Positions 17,966 to 26,950 of a DNA stretch of 64,000 bases are shown in pieces. How positions within the stretch are numbered: the first letter of the stretch is position 1; each line of letters begins with the position of its first letter. Both the position numbers and the translations under genes were made by a program. A model generated the notes under the pieces. That model saw only the letters and a list, made by a program, of their open reading frames with translations. It was not told the DNA's origin and ran no database searches. The stretch spans positions 62,001 to 126,000 of the forward strand of contig NZ_JAGGPU010000005.1 in NCBI RefSeq assembly GCF_018613605.1, read 5' to 3'. This stretch comes from Pedobacter sp. ISL-64 (GTDB lineage Bacteria; Bacteroidota; Bacteroidia; Sphingobacteriales; Sphingobacteriaceae).

Positions 17966-18136
17966 AAATTTCAAGTGTTAAGGATTATTAGGGCGATGGA
18001 AATAATTAATGACACCAACCTTAACATGACCGAAATTGCTTATGAGATCGGATACTCCAATATATCAGCATTCAGCAATAATTTTCACCAGTTGACAAAC
18101 ATGAGACCTAACGAATTTAAGGCAATGTCTTCGTAG
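17966..18136 (+). pseudogene. AraC-family regulator remnant (C-terminal HTH only)
   Basis: The last 56 codons of the frame read as the second helix-turn-helix of an AraC protein: FQVLRIIRAMEIINDTNLNMTEIAYEIGYSNISAFSNNFHQLTNMRPNEF, shown here in pieces at 17969-18118. The family normally has about 200 more residues before it, including the first HTH helix pair. The sequence upstream (from 17795) is antisense to the VOC gene and unrelated. This is therefore a 3' relic, unless a frameshift hides the rest, and I found no AraC-like sequence in other frames. Confidence 0.7.
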
Positions 18137-18346
18137 ATAAGGAAACGTAACGGCAACACTTCCTAGAAACAATAAAAAAAGAAGAGTATATGATGATCCG
18201 TTAAGGCAATAGATCTAAACCAAAATGTTTATACCAACATTTAAGTATGAAACTAACCTGCTACATTGTTAATGATGACCACCATTGTATGAAAAATTCA
18301 CAGGTTAATCTATTTGGAATTCAGGAAGTCATCTAATTAAATTTTT

Positions 18347-18377
18347 GGCTACAAGAAAGTACTTTTCGGCTACAAGA
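18347..18377 (+). promoter_or_regulatory. 21-bp-spaced direct repeat, candidate AraC-type operator
   Basis: GGCTACAAGA occurs at 18347-18356 and again at 18368-18377, in a wider match (TTTT before, GTAC after, with a 2-base difference in the tail). The 21-bp register is two helical turns, the usual arrangement for AraC-type proteins, which bind direct repeats. It lies 47-77 bases before the epimerase start. The AraC gene downstream at 19369 is the natural candidate. Function is inferred. Confidence 0.55.
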
Positions 18378-18423
18378 GTACAGAAACGAAATCTGAACTT
18401 TGTTTCATTAAATTATTATCAAA

Positions 18424-19326
18424 ATGAAAGTATTTGTTACAGGCGCTACAGGTTTCGTAGGAACTGCCGTAGTACAGGAATTATTAGCCAATGGACACCA
18501 GGTTTTAGGATTGGCGCGTTCGCAAGAATCAGTAAACAAATTGATTGCAGCCGGCGCAGAAGCACACCGCGGAGATTTAAACGATTTTGAAAGTTTGAAA
18601 TCAGGAGCTATCGCTTCAGATGCAGTGATTCATTTAGGATTTGTCCACGATTTTACCAGATTCGAGGAAATGTGTAAACTCGATGGAAAAGTAATTGAAA
18701 CAATAGGCGAAGCTTTATTGGGAACAGATAAATCTTTTCTCATCACTTCAGGAACTGCACTTTTTTCAAAAGACGGAATCACAACTGAAAAAGATCTCTC
18801 CGCAAACAATCCGCATCCCAGAATTGCAACAGAAAATGCAGCCGATGCCGTAGCTGCAAAAGGTGTGAAAGTTGCCGTAGTAAGACTCTCTCCATCTGTT
18901 CATGGCAAAGGAGATGTAATTGGTTTTGTTCCGACCTCGATTAATATTGCAAAAGAAAAAAGAAAGGCTGCGATTATTAATGATGGCAGTAACTTTTGGC
19001 CTGCTGTCCACAGACTAGATGCAGCAAAATTGTACCGATTAGCTTTGGAAAAACCTTTTATAAGCGGAACAAGATATCACGCAGTTGCAGAGCAGGGAAT
19101 TCCGTTTAAAGACATTGCAACTTTTATTGCAGAAAAATTGCAGATTCCACTTGTTTCCCTAACAAACGATGAAGCAGCAGAACATTTCGGCTGGTTTGCA
19201 CACTTTGCAAAGCTTAGTAATCTGACTTCAAGTGAAGCAACTAAGGCGACATTAGATTGGAATCCTCAACATCCGACTTTGATGGAAGATTTGCAAAATG
19301 ACGTTTATTTCTCTAAGGTAAAATAG
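18424..19326 (+). CDS. NAD(P)-dependent epimerase/dehydratase (extended SDR, atypical)
   Basis: The 300-residue protein has a Rossmann cofactor motif GATGFVG (residues 7-13), LARSQES after strand 2, GDLNDFESL and VIHLGFVHDF. The extended-SDR YxxxK is missing in its usual form, and the TSGTALF segment keeps the serine region. It resembles oxidoreductases often found next to AraC or TetR regulators that handle small carbonyl compounds (family memory). Base composition is lower in GC than the imu operon nearby. It is followed 42 bases later by an AraC gene on the same strand, a two-gene unit suggesting transfer as a pair. Confidence 0.85.
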   Translation: MKVFVTGATGFVGTAVVQELLANGHQVLGLARSQESVNKLIAAGAEAHRGDLNDFESLKSGAIASDAVIHLGFVHDFTRFEEMCKLDGKVIETIGEALLGTDKSFLITSGTALFSKDGITTEKDLSANNPHPRIATENAADAVAAKGVKVAVVRLSPSVHGKGDVIGFVPTSINIAKEKRKAAIINDGSNFWPAVHRLDAAKLYRLALEKPFISGTRYHAVAEQGIPFKDIATFIAEKLQIPLVSLTNDEAAEHFGWFAHFAKLSNLTSSEATKATLDWNPQHPTLMEDLQNDVYFSKVK

Positions 19327-19368
19327 TCTGTACCTTTATATTCATTAAATTTGATTAAATATTAACTG

Positions 19369-20283
19369 ATGTCTGATTCGCCATTAAGAATAAAAACCAT
19401 CTCCCAATTCCATACTTTACGTGGCTTACCAAAGCCAAAACATCCGCTCATCAGTGTGATTAATTTTGAAGATATGGCACCGGCTTTGGAAAGTGGAAAG
19501 CAGCGTCTGATGTTTGATTTTTATATGATTTCTGTCAAAAGAGATATGGATCATAAATACAGATACGGGCAGCAGGATTACGATTTTGATGAAGGCGTGA
19601 TGTTCTGTATGGCCCCACATCAGATTCTGAGCGTCATACGAGAAGAGAATGGCAAAAATCCGTCCGGATGGATGATGATGATTCATCCGGATTTTCTTTG
19701 GAATACGCCATTGGCAAGCGCAATCAAGAAATATGAATTCTTTGATTATTCTGTCAATGAAGCATTATTTTTATCCGAAGATGAAGAAATAAAAATCCAG
19801 CAAATCACTGATAATATCAAGCAGGAATATCAAACCAACATTGATAAATTCAGTCAGCGCATTATTATTTCTCAGCTGGAAACGCTGTTGAATTATTCTC
19901 AAAGATTTTATCAGCGACAATTTATTACGCGTCACAAAGTGCATCATCAATTTTTAGAACGACTGGAAATTCTGCTCAAAGATTATTTCGAAGGAAATAA
20001 TCTCAAAGAACAAGGTTTGCCGAGTGTTCAGCTTCTTTCAGACAAATTCAATATGTCGCAATACTATATGCGGAGTCTTTTAAAAACTTTAACCGGACAA
20101 ACCACGCAACAGCACATACACGAAAAGTTAATTGAAAAAGCCAAAGAAAAACTCTCAACCACTGAACTTTCAGTGAGTGAAATTGCTTATGAATTGGGGT
20201 TTGAGCATTCTCAGTCTTTTAGTAAATTATTTAAAGCTAAAACTGATATTTCGCCTATGGAATTCAGGAAGTTGTTAAATTGA
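19369..20283 (+). CDS. AraC-family transcriptional regulator
   Basis: The 304-residue protein has an N-terminal sensing domain (about 1-190, including MAPHQILSV and SGWMMMIHPDFLW) and a C-terminal AraC DNA-binding domain: first HTH LPSVQLLSDKFNMSQYYMRSLLKTLTG, second HTH LSVSEIAYELGFEHSQSFSKLFKAKTDISPMEFR. It lies just after the epimerase gene, and an AraC-type direct repeat precedes that gene, so it probably activates the unit in response to an unknown small molecule. It is as AT-rich as the epimerase gene. A hairpin with a U tail follows the stop. Confidence 0.92.
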   Translation: MSDSPLRIKTISQFHTLRGLPKPKHPLISVINFEDMAPALESGKQRLMFDFYMISVKRDMDHKYRYGQQDYDFDEGVMFCMAPHQILSVIREENGKNPSGWMMMIHPDFLWNTPLASAIKKYEFFDYSVNEALFLSEDEEIKIQQITDNIKQEYQTNIDKFSQRIIISQLETLLNYSQRFYQRQFITRHKVHHQFLERLEILLKDYFEGNNLKEQGLPSVQLLSDKFNMSQYYMRSLLKTLTGQTTQQHIHEKLIEKAKEKLSTTELSVSEIAYELGFEHSQSFSKLFKAKTDISPMEFRKLLN

Positions 20284-20319
20284 AATTATTGGAAAGTTAT
20301 CCTAAGTCTTCTTAATTTC

Positions 20320-20349
20320 AAACATTACCAAAGTAATGTTTTATTTTTT
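20320..20349 (+). terminator. Intrinsic terminator after araC-type gene
   Basis: Stem AAACATTAC (20320-20328) and GTAATGTTT (20333-20341) with loop CAAA, followed directly by a T-rich tail (TTATTTTTT), 36 bases after the stop. This is a textbook rho-independent terminator for the epimerase-AraC unit. Confidence 0.75.
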
Positions 20350-20684
20350 GGTATTTAGTGGCTTTTTTAACCAAATAACGCATATGTGAGATTCTCCACG
20401 AAAATACCAATCTTACTTCTTCCTAGGCTTTAATGACTGTATTGTCATTCAATATTTCACCATGAGTGCTTTAAGCTTCATTTTTGATCATGAGTTGAGA
20501 CTACTGCTCAATTTTAAAAGATAGCCCGGGGACAATGCCCCAGGATTATCACCGTGTGCACTCGCCGTTACTATGAGATCTGCCGGCGTTATACCAAATA
20601 CGGCACACGAAAGATCATTTTTTTTGTTATACAGATGATTGCCTGATTATAAACTATCAAAATTATTTACATTGCTACCATAGT
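20350..20684 (-). other. Gene-free stretch with a short protein-like relic
   Basis: No intact gene is present. On the minus strand, codons between stops at about 20655 and 20488 read smoothly as protein: SGNHLYNKKND, CAVFGITPADLIVTASAHGD, NPGALSPGYLLKLSSS. The style is that of a C-terminal beta domain of an exported hydrolase, but there is no start and I cannot name the family. It sits directly downstream of the GH88/105 gene on the same strand, so it could be the end of a lost PUL gene. A GC-rich imperfect hairpin (CCCGGGGAC...GCCCCAGG) lies inside it around 20525-20545. Confidence 0.3.
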
Positions 20685-21791
20685 TTACTTTTCCAACAGT
20701 GCAAAAACGCACCATAGGTATGGAGATTGCCCGTGCGAGTCGCCAACATTCCGTGGACGGTCGTAATAATACTGTTTATCGTTCTTCTTATTTGTTCCAA
20801 CGCAAACTTCTGCCACGTCACCTTTTTCGTTGATGTACGGTACCAATGCCAGCCAGGCTTTCCGCGCCACAGGAGCATATTCCTGTTTATCTAACCAGCC
20901 ATGTTTCACCCCACTGATGAGCGCATAGGTAAACATCGCCGATCCTGATGTTTCGGCCCAACAGTCTGGCTCATCAATCAGCTGGTTCCACATTCCGCTT
21001 GGTCTTTGGTAATCTTTCAGGCTTTTCATCATTGTTTCATAGCCTTTAAGTATACGTGAACGGTCTTTATTATCTTTAGGTAACAACCGCAAAAGCTCCG
21101 TCATGCCTGCAGCCATCCAGCCATCGCCGCGCCCCCAATAAAACGGCACATCAGGTGCATGATAGAAAAGACCGTTAGGCCGCTGTAATTCATCCAGATA
21201 AAGCACCATTTCTTTAGCGGCACGATCGATATATTTTTTATCACCTGTAGCTTTGTAGGCCTGGGCCTGAACGATCGTGATCATATACATGTCGTCAATC
21301 CACAAACGGGTTTGCCATGAAAAACCTTTATCAGCCCATTCCTTTTGCTGTAAACTTGCTTTTTGCGGAACCGTCCATTGGGTATCTGCATATGGCATGC
21401 CTAACTCAAAATACTTTTTATCTTTGGTAATCTGATACAATTCCAAAGGAAGGCTGCCAAACATATTCAGATCAACGTGGTTCATTATTGGCAATAGTTG
21501 CTTTTCCTGTGAAGTTAGTTTCTCAAACCTTTCTTCTAGGTGCGACAAGAGCGCTTTATCTTTTGTTAATTTAGCATATTTAAGTGCTCCGGTCCAATTG
21601 AAAGTTTCGGGATAGCTGATCCATTTCCCCGCATGGAGCATATGTTTTTTGTCAAGAAAGCGGTAAGCTAATCGTTTCCCTACTTCTTTCGGACCAAATC
21701 CATGAGGAAAATCTTTTAGCAGATTGTTCTGCGCAAACAGGAACTGGGATGAAGTTAAAAGGACAAATAAGGCAATTAATTTTCTACACAT
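20685..21791 (-). CDS. GH88/GH105-family unsaturated glucuronyl/rhamnogalacturonyl hydrolase, secreted
   Basis: Enzymes of this family remove the unsaturated uronic acid left by polysaccharide lyases, most often on rhamnogalacturonan or other pectic fragments. The 368-residue protein has a signal peptide (MCRKLIALFVLLTSSQFLFAQ) and a single (alpha/alpha)6 barrel: WIDDMYM at 164-170, where the catalytic Asp of the family falls (Asp166/167), WGRGDGWMAAG at 219-229, and near the end CWAETSGSAMF and GDSHGQSPY. Length fits a lone YteR-like domain. It is the last gene of the SusC-SusD-GH105 operon, 197 bases after SusD. It implies a lyase elsewhere in the genome; none is in this window. Confidence 0.88.
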   Translation of the reverse strand: MCRKLIALFVLLTSSQFLFAQNNLLKDFPHGFGPKEVGKRLAYRFLDKKHMLHAGKWISYPETFNWTGALKYAKLTKDKALLSHLEERFEKLTSQEKQLLPIMNHVDLNMFGSLPLELYQITKDKKYFELGMPYADTQWTVPQKASLQQKEWADKGFSWQTRLWIDDMYMITIVQAQAYKATGDKKYIDRAAKEMVLYLDELQRPNGLFYHAPDVPFYWGRGDGWMAAGMTELLRLLPKDNKDRSRILKGYETMMKSLKDYQRPSGMWNQLIDEPDCWAETSGSAMFTYALISGVKHGWLDKQEYAPVARKAWLALVPYINEKGDVAEVCVGTNKKNDKQYYYDRPRNVGDSHGQSPYLWCVFALLEK

Positions 21792-21988
21792 ATAAATTTA
21801 TAATTTGGTTTAAAGTCTTTTTGATTACAGGAAAAATTATCACCTTAGGCTGTATGCTAATGGCCATTACACAATACTATAGCCTAAAAAGATCAGTAAG
21901 GACTTCTATTTTTTAACTATTTTTCCTATCATTTTTTCCATACTGTCACCTTTAAAGACAGCTTTTACCTGTAGTAATTATCCTGCGG

Positions 21989-23659
21989 TTAATAACCCGG
22001 GTTTTGCTCCAATTTTGCACCATTATTTCGTTCAATTTCGGAAGCGGGGATTGGCCACAGGTTATAGGTCGTTAAAACATCGTTGTAATAAGGATTACAT
22101 TTTTTTACGCGATCGTAAACCAGCCCCAGCCTCATCAAGGTTATCCGTCTTTTTTCTTCGGAACCCAGCTCGCGCATACGCTCGTCCAAAATGTAATCTA
22201 TATTTACATTAGCAGGCAATACAGCCGATGCATTTGATCTGCTGCGTACCACATTGATATCTGCAGCCGCTTTATCCAGCTGATTTAAGCCCAAATAAGC
22301 TTCGGCCCTTAAAAGATACGTTTCTGCCAATCGGAACATATACTGATCTGCATAAGTTCCACCAGCACTTGCCTTAAGCAACAGCTGTGATTTATCCTGG
22401 AACATGCCATCAGGATGATCGCCTGGGGTGGTTACTTTTGATTGAAAGGCATAGAAATCTCTTCTTGGTACAGTTATACCCGCAGGTGGATTAATGGTAG
22501 ATATGGTTTGACCAAAACGTGGGTGTGCGGGATTGGTTACTTTAAATTCGCGCACAAAATTAAAGGGTGCATTCCTAAGGTCGTTATTAAAATCGCTTTG
22601 CCAGATTACATCCGAAAAATATTTGGTCGGTATGGCCCAACCGATTCCCCTGCCACCAGTATAATCGCTAATTGGATATAGAAATGGCTGAATACTGCTA
22701 CCAGAGAGTCTAAAGTTTAGAAATTGTGGTGCAAAATGTCTTTCCATTTGATAAGAACCGCCGATACCTGTAGAAACGGCACCACCGCCCGGAACATCGG
22801 TTTCAAACTGGATTACCCAAAGACTTTCTTTATTGGTACCATTTTTTCTATTTTGGTTACCTCTCTGAAAAAGATCCCAATACACATTTTTTGTGGCATC
22901 TGATGCTTTAACTCCAAATCTGGTGGTCATGAGGCCAACGTTGGGATTACTGATTACAGCAGACGCAGCATCTGCCGCATTTTGAAACTGCCCTGCAGCC
23001 AGGTATACTTCTGATAAAAGATGATATGCTGCAAGGTTGTTTACCTCTCCATCCTGCACCAGATTAATGGCTGGCAAATTTAACGATGCAAATTTGAGGT
23101 CGCTGATAGCCTGCTCCAGTACCGCGGTTTTGGATGCCCTTACATAATCTGTTTTGGGCGATACCACTTCTGTTGTATTTAAGGGTACACCGCCATATAG
23201 ATAGGCAAGTGTACGAAAGGCCATACCCCTGAAAAACTTCGCTCTCGCTTCCATTAGTGTTCTATCGGTTGGTGCCAGTTCAGAAGCTGAGATTCGTCCG
23301 ATAATGGTATTGGATTCTGCAATAATCTTGTATAGTGAAGTCCAGTGGATCAAAGGGATTTCGGTGCTCAATGGCGAATAGGCGGCAACCATGTTGGTGT
23401 GTCTTGTGGTAGCCGGCTGACCATCAAAAACCAGATCGCAACCAAATACATAATCGAATGGCCTTTGCTCTCCACTGTTATAAAACTCGCTTCTTACCCG
23501 GCTATACAAATTGTTAACTGCAGCATCAAAATCTTTAACAGTGATGTAGGCATTGGTTGTACTTAAGAAATCGAGCGGTTCTTCATCCAAAAAAGATTTC
23601 TTGCAGGAGAAAAACAGGATCGTAGTTGCAGCTATAACGGTAAAGGTTATCTTTTTCAT
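21989..23659 (-). CDS. SusD/RagB-family nutrient-binding lipoprotein (PUL 1)
   Basis: ATG 23659 gives 556 residues starting MKKITFTVIAATTILFFSCKK with lipobox FFSC (Cys about 19) and the common DEEPLDFLS after it. SusD features: EARAKFFRGMAFRTLAYLYGGVPL, repeated helical pairs with AAYHLLSEVYLAAGQFQNA, YMFRLAETYLLRAEAYLGL, ILDERMRELGSEEKRRITLMRLG, and the ending LWPIPASEIERNNGAKLEQNPGY. The frame opens 8 codons earlier inside the SusC end, but the lipoprotein signal starts at this ATG. It pairs with the SusC gene 10 bases upstream and would sit on the cell surface as its lid. Confidence 0.94.
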   Translation of the reverse strand: MKKITFTVIAATTILFFSCKKSFLDEEPLDFLSTTNAYITVKDFDAAVNNLYSRVRSEFYNSGEQRPFDYVFGCDLVFDGQPATTRHTNMVAAYSPLSTEIPLIHWTSLYKIIAESNTIIGRISASELAPTDRTLMEARAKFFRGMAFRTLAYLYGGVPLNTTEVVSPKTDYVRASKTAVLEQAISDLKFASLNLPAINLVQDGEVNNLAAYHLLSEVYLAAGQFQNAADAASAVISNPNVGLMTTRFGVKASDATKNVYWDLFQRGNQNRKNGTNKESLWVIQFETDVPGGGAVSTGIGGSYQMERHFAPQFLNFRLSGSSIQPFLYPISDYTGGRGIGWAIPTKYFSDVIWQSDFNNDLRNAPFNFVREFKVTNPAHPRFGQTISTINPPAGITVPRRDFYAFQSKVTTPGDHPDGMFQDKSQLLLKASAGGTYADQYMFRLAETYLLRAEAYLGLNQLDKAAADINVVRSRSNASAVLPANVNIDYILDERMRELGSEEKRRITLMRLGLVYDRVKKCNPYYNDVLTTYNLWPIPASEIERNNGAKLEQNPGY

Positions 23660-23669
23660 CGCTTTTAGT

Positions 23670-26600
23670 TTAAAATGTAACATTAAGACCTACAGAATAT
23701 CCTTTAAATACAGGCCTTCCGTCGTTGGTTAATCCTTGATTGGTTTCCGGGTCCCAACCGTCCCACTTGGTCCATGTAGCCAGGTTTCTTCCACTTACAA
23801 ATACATTTAGGTTTTGTAGTTTCATACGCTCAATCAGTTTTCCGCTAAATTTATAAGAGAGCGATACATCCTGTAAGCGCACAAAACTTCGGTTTTGAAA
23901 AAGTGGCGGATTTAAGGTTGCCGAAACGATAGAACGGGGATATTTACCATCGGGATGATCGGGCGACCAAAAGTCTATTCCACTGAGGTAATTGTTCCTG
24001 ATGGAGTTATCATCTCTGATGAGCCTTGGGGTATTGCCGGCGAGATAAGATTTATCGCCGCCCTGCACTGCATTCAAGAATATACTCAAGGTAAAATTCT
24101 TATACTGAAAATTATTCAGCAAACTGATCCTGTAGGCCGGAGCTGATGACCCTAAAACAGTTCTATCGCTGGCGTTGATTGCCCCATCGCCATTTTGATC
24201 TACAATGCGGTAGGTTCCTGGTGAATAGCCCGTTGGGATCTGCTCCCCAACCTGCCAAATTCCATTTACCTGATAGTCGTAAATTACGGCGGTAGACTGC
24301 CCAATGAAAAGGCCACTTTGCGGAAGATCATCTTCAACTCCATCGCCATTAAGATCACCCAAAAGTTTAACCACCTTGTTCACGTTTCTGGCAAAATTTA
24401 AGGCAGAAGTCCATTTAAATTCGCCACTATTGATATTTTTCGAGTTTAAAGAAAGTTCAAGTCCTTTGTTGTTCAGTTGCCCAATATTGGTGAGGATATT
24501 ACTGAAACCCGTAACCACTGGGATATTAACCGAATATAAAAGATCGGTTGTTTTGGTATCGTAATATTCAATTACACCCGATAGCCTATTTTTGAAAAGG
24601 GTAAATTCCAAACCCAGATTTGCACCTGTGGTACGCTCCCATCTTAAATCTGGATTAGACAACGAATTTACCTGCTGACCAAACTGCGTAGAACCGCCAT
24701 CACCAAAAACGTAAGCAGCACTCACTCCTACATTGGCCAATGAAGAATATCTTGTGGTTTGATTTCCGGCAACACCATAGCCTACCCTTAATTTAAGGTT
24801 ATCTACCCAACTAACTTTAAAAAACGATTCTTTCGAAATATCCCAACCTGCTGATATTGATGGAAAAATTCCGTATTTGTTATTTTCTGCAAAGCCAGAA
24901 AATCCATCTCTCCTAAGCGTACCGGTAAACAGGTATCTACTTTCGTAATTGTAGTTTAAACGGAACATCTGATAATTAAGGGTTTCTTTCCAGGCATTGG
25001 ATATCGCAAACCGGTTAGTGCCCTGCTGTAGGTTATCATAACCGAGGGTCAACCTCGAAAAACCTGTTGCGTAAGCCCTGGTATAGCTGTTATCGCGTTC
25101 AATGGCACCATAAAGTAAAGTTCCGGTAAAGCTATGCTTACCAATAATTTTATTATAAGTTAAAAGGTTATCAAAGGTATAATCGTAATAAGTGGTATTT
25201 TCTTTTGAGGCCTGCCCGGTAAGGTTAGCATCGTACATGTTTGAAATGTTTTTAAAATCGAGGCGGTAATTGTTACCGAAACTAATTTTATAGCTCAAAC
25301 CTTTAACAGGCAGTTGTACATTACCGTAAACATTGGCAAAGAAATAATTGTGGCGGTCGTAATCATCTGCTTGATAATTTAACAGCGGATTGGTTATATT
25401 CGTATTAAAAGGATTGATTTTCAGGTTTCCATTATTATCCCAGGGAAGGATTAATGGCGACATTAAATTGATATCTACGAAATTTGGCTCTACGCCGTCC
25501 TCATTTACAAAAGTCCCGAACGATTGCAGGCCAACGGTAAGCCAATCTGTTGCTTTGGTTTCGATGTTTGCCCTGATGGTTTTTCTTTTGAAAACATCGT
25601 TATTGATAAAACCCGAATTTCTGGTTAAACTGCCCGATAAAAGGTAATTGATCTTATCGGTTCCGCCCGAAACACTAAGCTGGTTATCTACAATTGCTCC
25701 GGTTTTGGTGGCTTCATCATACCAGCTAAAATCATTAGGCAGTAGGTTTCCTTGCGCATCTTTCATCGATGCATCAACTTTGCTTACCAGATCGAATGCC
25801 GGATTTGGTTGTGTAAAATCAGGAGCAAGAAAGGCCTGATCATAGAATAAATATTTAATATGATCCAAATATTCATCCCTGGCCATTGGTTTTAAATCAA
25901 TATTTGGTTTTTGGGTAGCATATTGAGAAGAAAAAGAAATTCTGGTTCTACCAATAGCACCTTTTCTACTGGTAATGAGGATAACACCATTTGCCGCCTG
26001 TGCTCCATATACTGCCGTAGCACTTGCATCTTTCAGTACATCTATCGAGGCAATATCATCCGGATTAATCGAAGTTAACGAGCCATTGTATTGTACTCCA
26101 TCTAAAATAATCAGTACATTTTGGTTACCACCCAACGTATTTTGCCCCCTGATGCTAATACCTGGTGTTGCACCAGCGCGGTTAACCTGCCCCACATTTA
26201 AACCCGGAACCGTTCCCTGTAAAAGGTTTGCCACGTTAGTGGTAGGTGCATTCCTAAAATCATCGAGATTTGCCCTCACTACCGATCCCGTCACATCAGC
26301 CTTTTTCTGGGTACCATACCCCACAACCACCACCTCATCAAGGTTAGCTTGTGAAGATTTTAAAACAACATTAATGTTTTTAAGACTGCCTACGGCTACT
26401 TCCTGTACATCATAACCGATATAAGAAAACAAAAGAACGGTTTGCTCATTGGTTACATTGATCTTATAAACACCATTTTCGTCGGTTACAGCTGCCGTTG
26501 TACCATTTTTCACCTTAACAGAAACACCTGGTATCGGCGATTTTGTTTTTTCGTCTATTACTTTACCAGTTATGCTAATATCGGCCTGGCCAATGTCTGC

Positions 26601-26735
26601 AAACCAAAGTTTTTCACTTAGTACCGCAGCTATATCCCCTTTATTATTGGCATTTGCTGTTGTAGAAATGGCCAATAGCACGATATGTAAAAAAGTTATG
26701 GCTATAATTCTTTTGGGTAGAACTTTATATTTCAT
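23670..26735 (-). CDS. SusC/RagA-family TonB-linked transporter (PUL 1)
   Basis: The 1021-residue protein has a signal peptide (MKYKVLPKRIIAITFLHIVLLAISTTANA), a short linker, the carboxypeptidase-D-like domain ITGKVIDEKTKSPIPGVSV to about residue 135, TonB-box-like DEVVVVGYGTQKKADVTGS, then plug segments GISIRGQNTLGG, LIILDGVQYNG and IDVLKDASATAVYGAQAANGVILIT. The barrel ends with VFKGYSVGLNVTF. The transcript starts behind the 59-bp module at 26839-26897, about 100 bases before the ATG, which predicts control by the split two-component system encoded nearby. The operon order is SusC, SusD, GH88/105. Confidence 0.95.
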   Translation of the reverse strand: MKYKVLPKRIIAITFLHIVLLAISTTANANNKGDIAAVLSEKLWFADIGQADISITGKVIDEKTKSPIPGVSVKVKNGTTAAVTDENGVYKINVTNEQTVLLFSYIGYDVQEVAVGSLKNINVVLKSSQANLDEVVVVGYGTQKKADVTGSVVRANLDDFRNAPTTNVANLLQGTVPGLNVGQVNRAGATPGISIRGQNTLGGNQNVLIILDGVQYNGSLTSINPDDIASIDVLKDASATAVYGAQAANGVILITSRKGAIGRTRISFSSQYATQKPNIDLKPMARDEYLDHIKYLFYDQAFLAPDFTQPNPAFDLVSKVDASMKDAQGNLLPNDFSWYDEATKTGAIVDNQLSVSGGTDKINYLLSGSLTRNSGFINNDVFKRKTIRANIETKATDWLTVGLQSFGTFVNEDGVEPNFVDINLMSPLILPWDNNGNLKINPFNTNITNPLLNYQADDYDRHNYFFANVYGNVQLPVKGLSYKISFGNNYRLDFKNISNMYDANLTGQASKENTTYYDYTFDNLLTYNKIIGKHSFTGTLLYGAIERDNSYTRAYATGFSRLTLGYDNLQQGTNRFAISNAWKETLNYQMFRLNYNYESRYLFTGTLRRDGFSGFAENNKYGIFPSISAGWDISKESFFKVSWVDNLKLRVGYGVAGNQTTRYSSLANVGVSAAYVFGDGGSTQFGQQVNSLSNPDLRWERTTGANLGLEFTLFKNRLSGVIEYYDTKTTDLLYSVNIPVVTGFSNILTNIGQLNNKGLELSLNSKNINSGEFKWTSALNFARNVNKVVKLLGDLNGDGVEDDLPQSGLFIGQSTAVIYDYQVNGIWQVGEQIPTGYSPGTYRIVDQNGDGAINASDRTVLGSSAPAYRISLLNNFQYKNFTLSIFLNAVQGGDKSYLAGNTPRLIRDDNSIRNNYLSGIDFWSPDHPDGKYPRSIVSATLNPPLFQNRSFVRLQDVSLSYKFSGKLIERMKLQNLNVFVSGRNLATWTKWDGWDPETNQGLTNDGRPVFKGYSVGLNVTF

Positions 26736-26838
26736 ATTTGGTTAGGTTATTATATGCGGAAACCTTAGGGTTAATCGACATTAAATGGCAAAGTGAAATT
26801 TGCAAAGCCGACAATGTTTTATATTTGGTCTCCTGTAT

Positions 26839-26897
26839 CAAAGTAAAAAAATGCTAGCCGTAAAAACTGTTCATTCCTTTGTCGTTTTATCTCAAAT
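26839..26897 (-). promoter_or_regulatory. 59-bp operator/promoter module, copy upstream of susC
   Basis: One of four copies (28608, 35097 and 45834 are the others) with identical internal spacing. Plus-strand landmarks by module position: CAAAGTAA at 1-8 (the complement of a TTACTTTG -7-like box), TGTTCA at 30-35, GTCGTT at 43-48 and TCTCAAAT at 52-59. Transcription runs leftward into susC. The landmarks at 30-59 would be the activator site just upstream of the promoter core. Confidence 0.65.
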
Positions 26898-26950
26898 TGA
26901 TCTTTATGGTTATATTTTGGGAAACTTACACCCCATTTAGCCCGATACCA

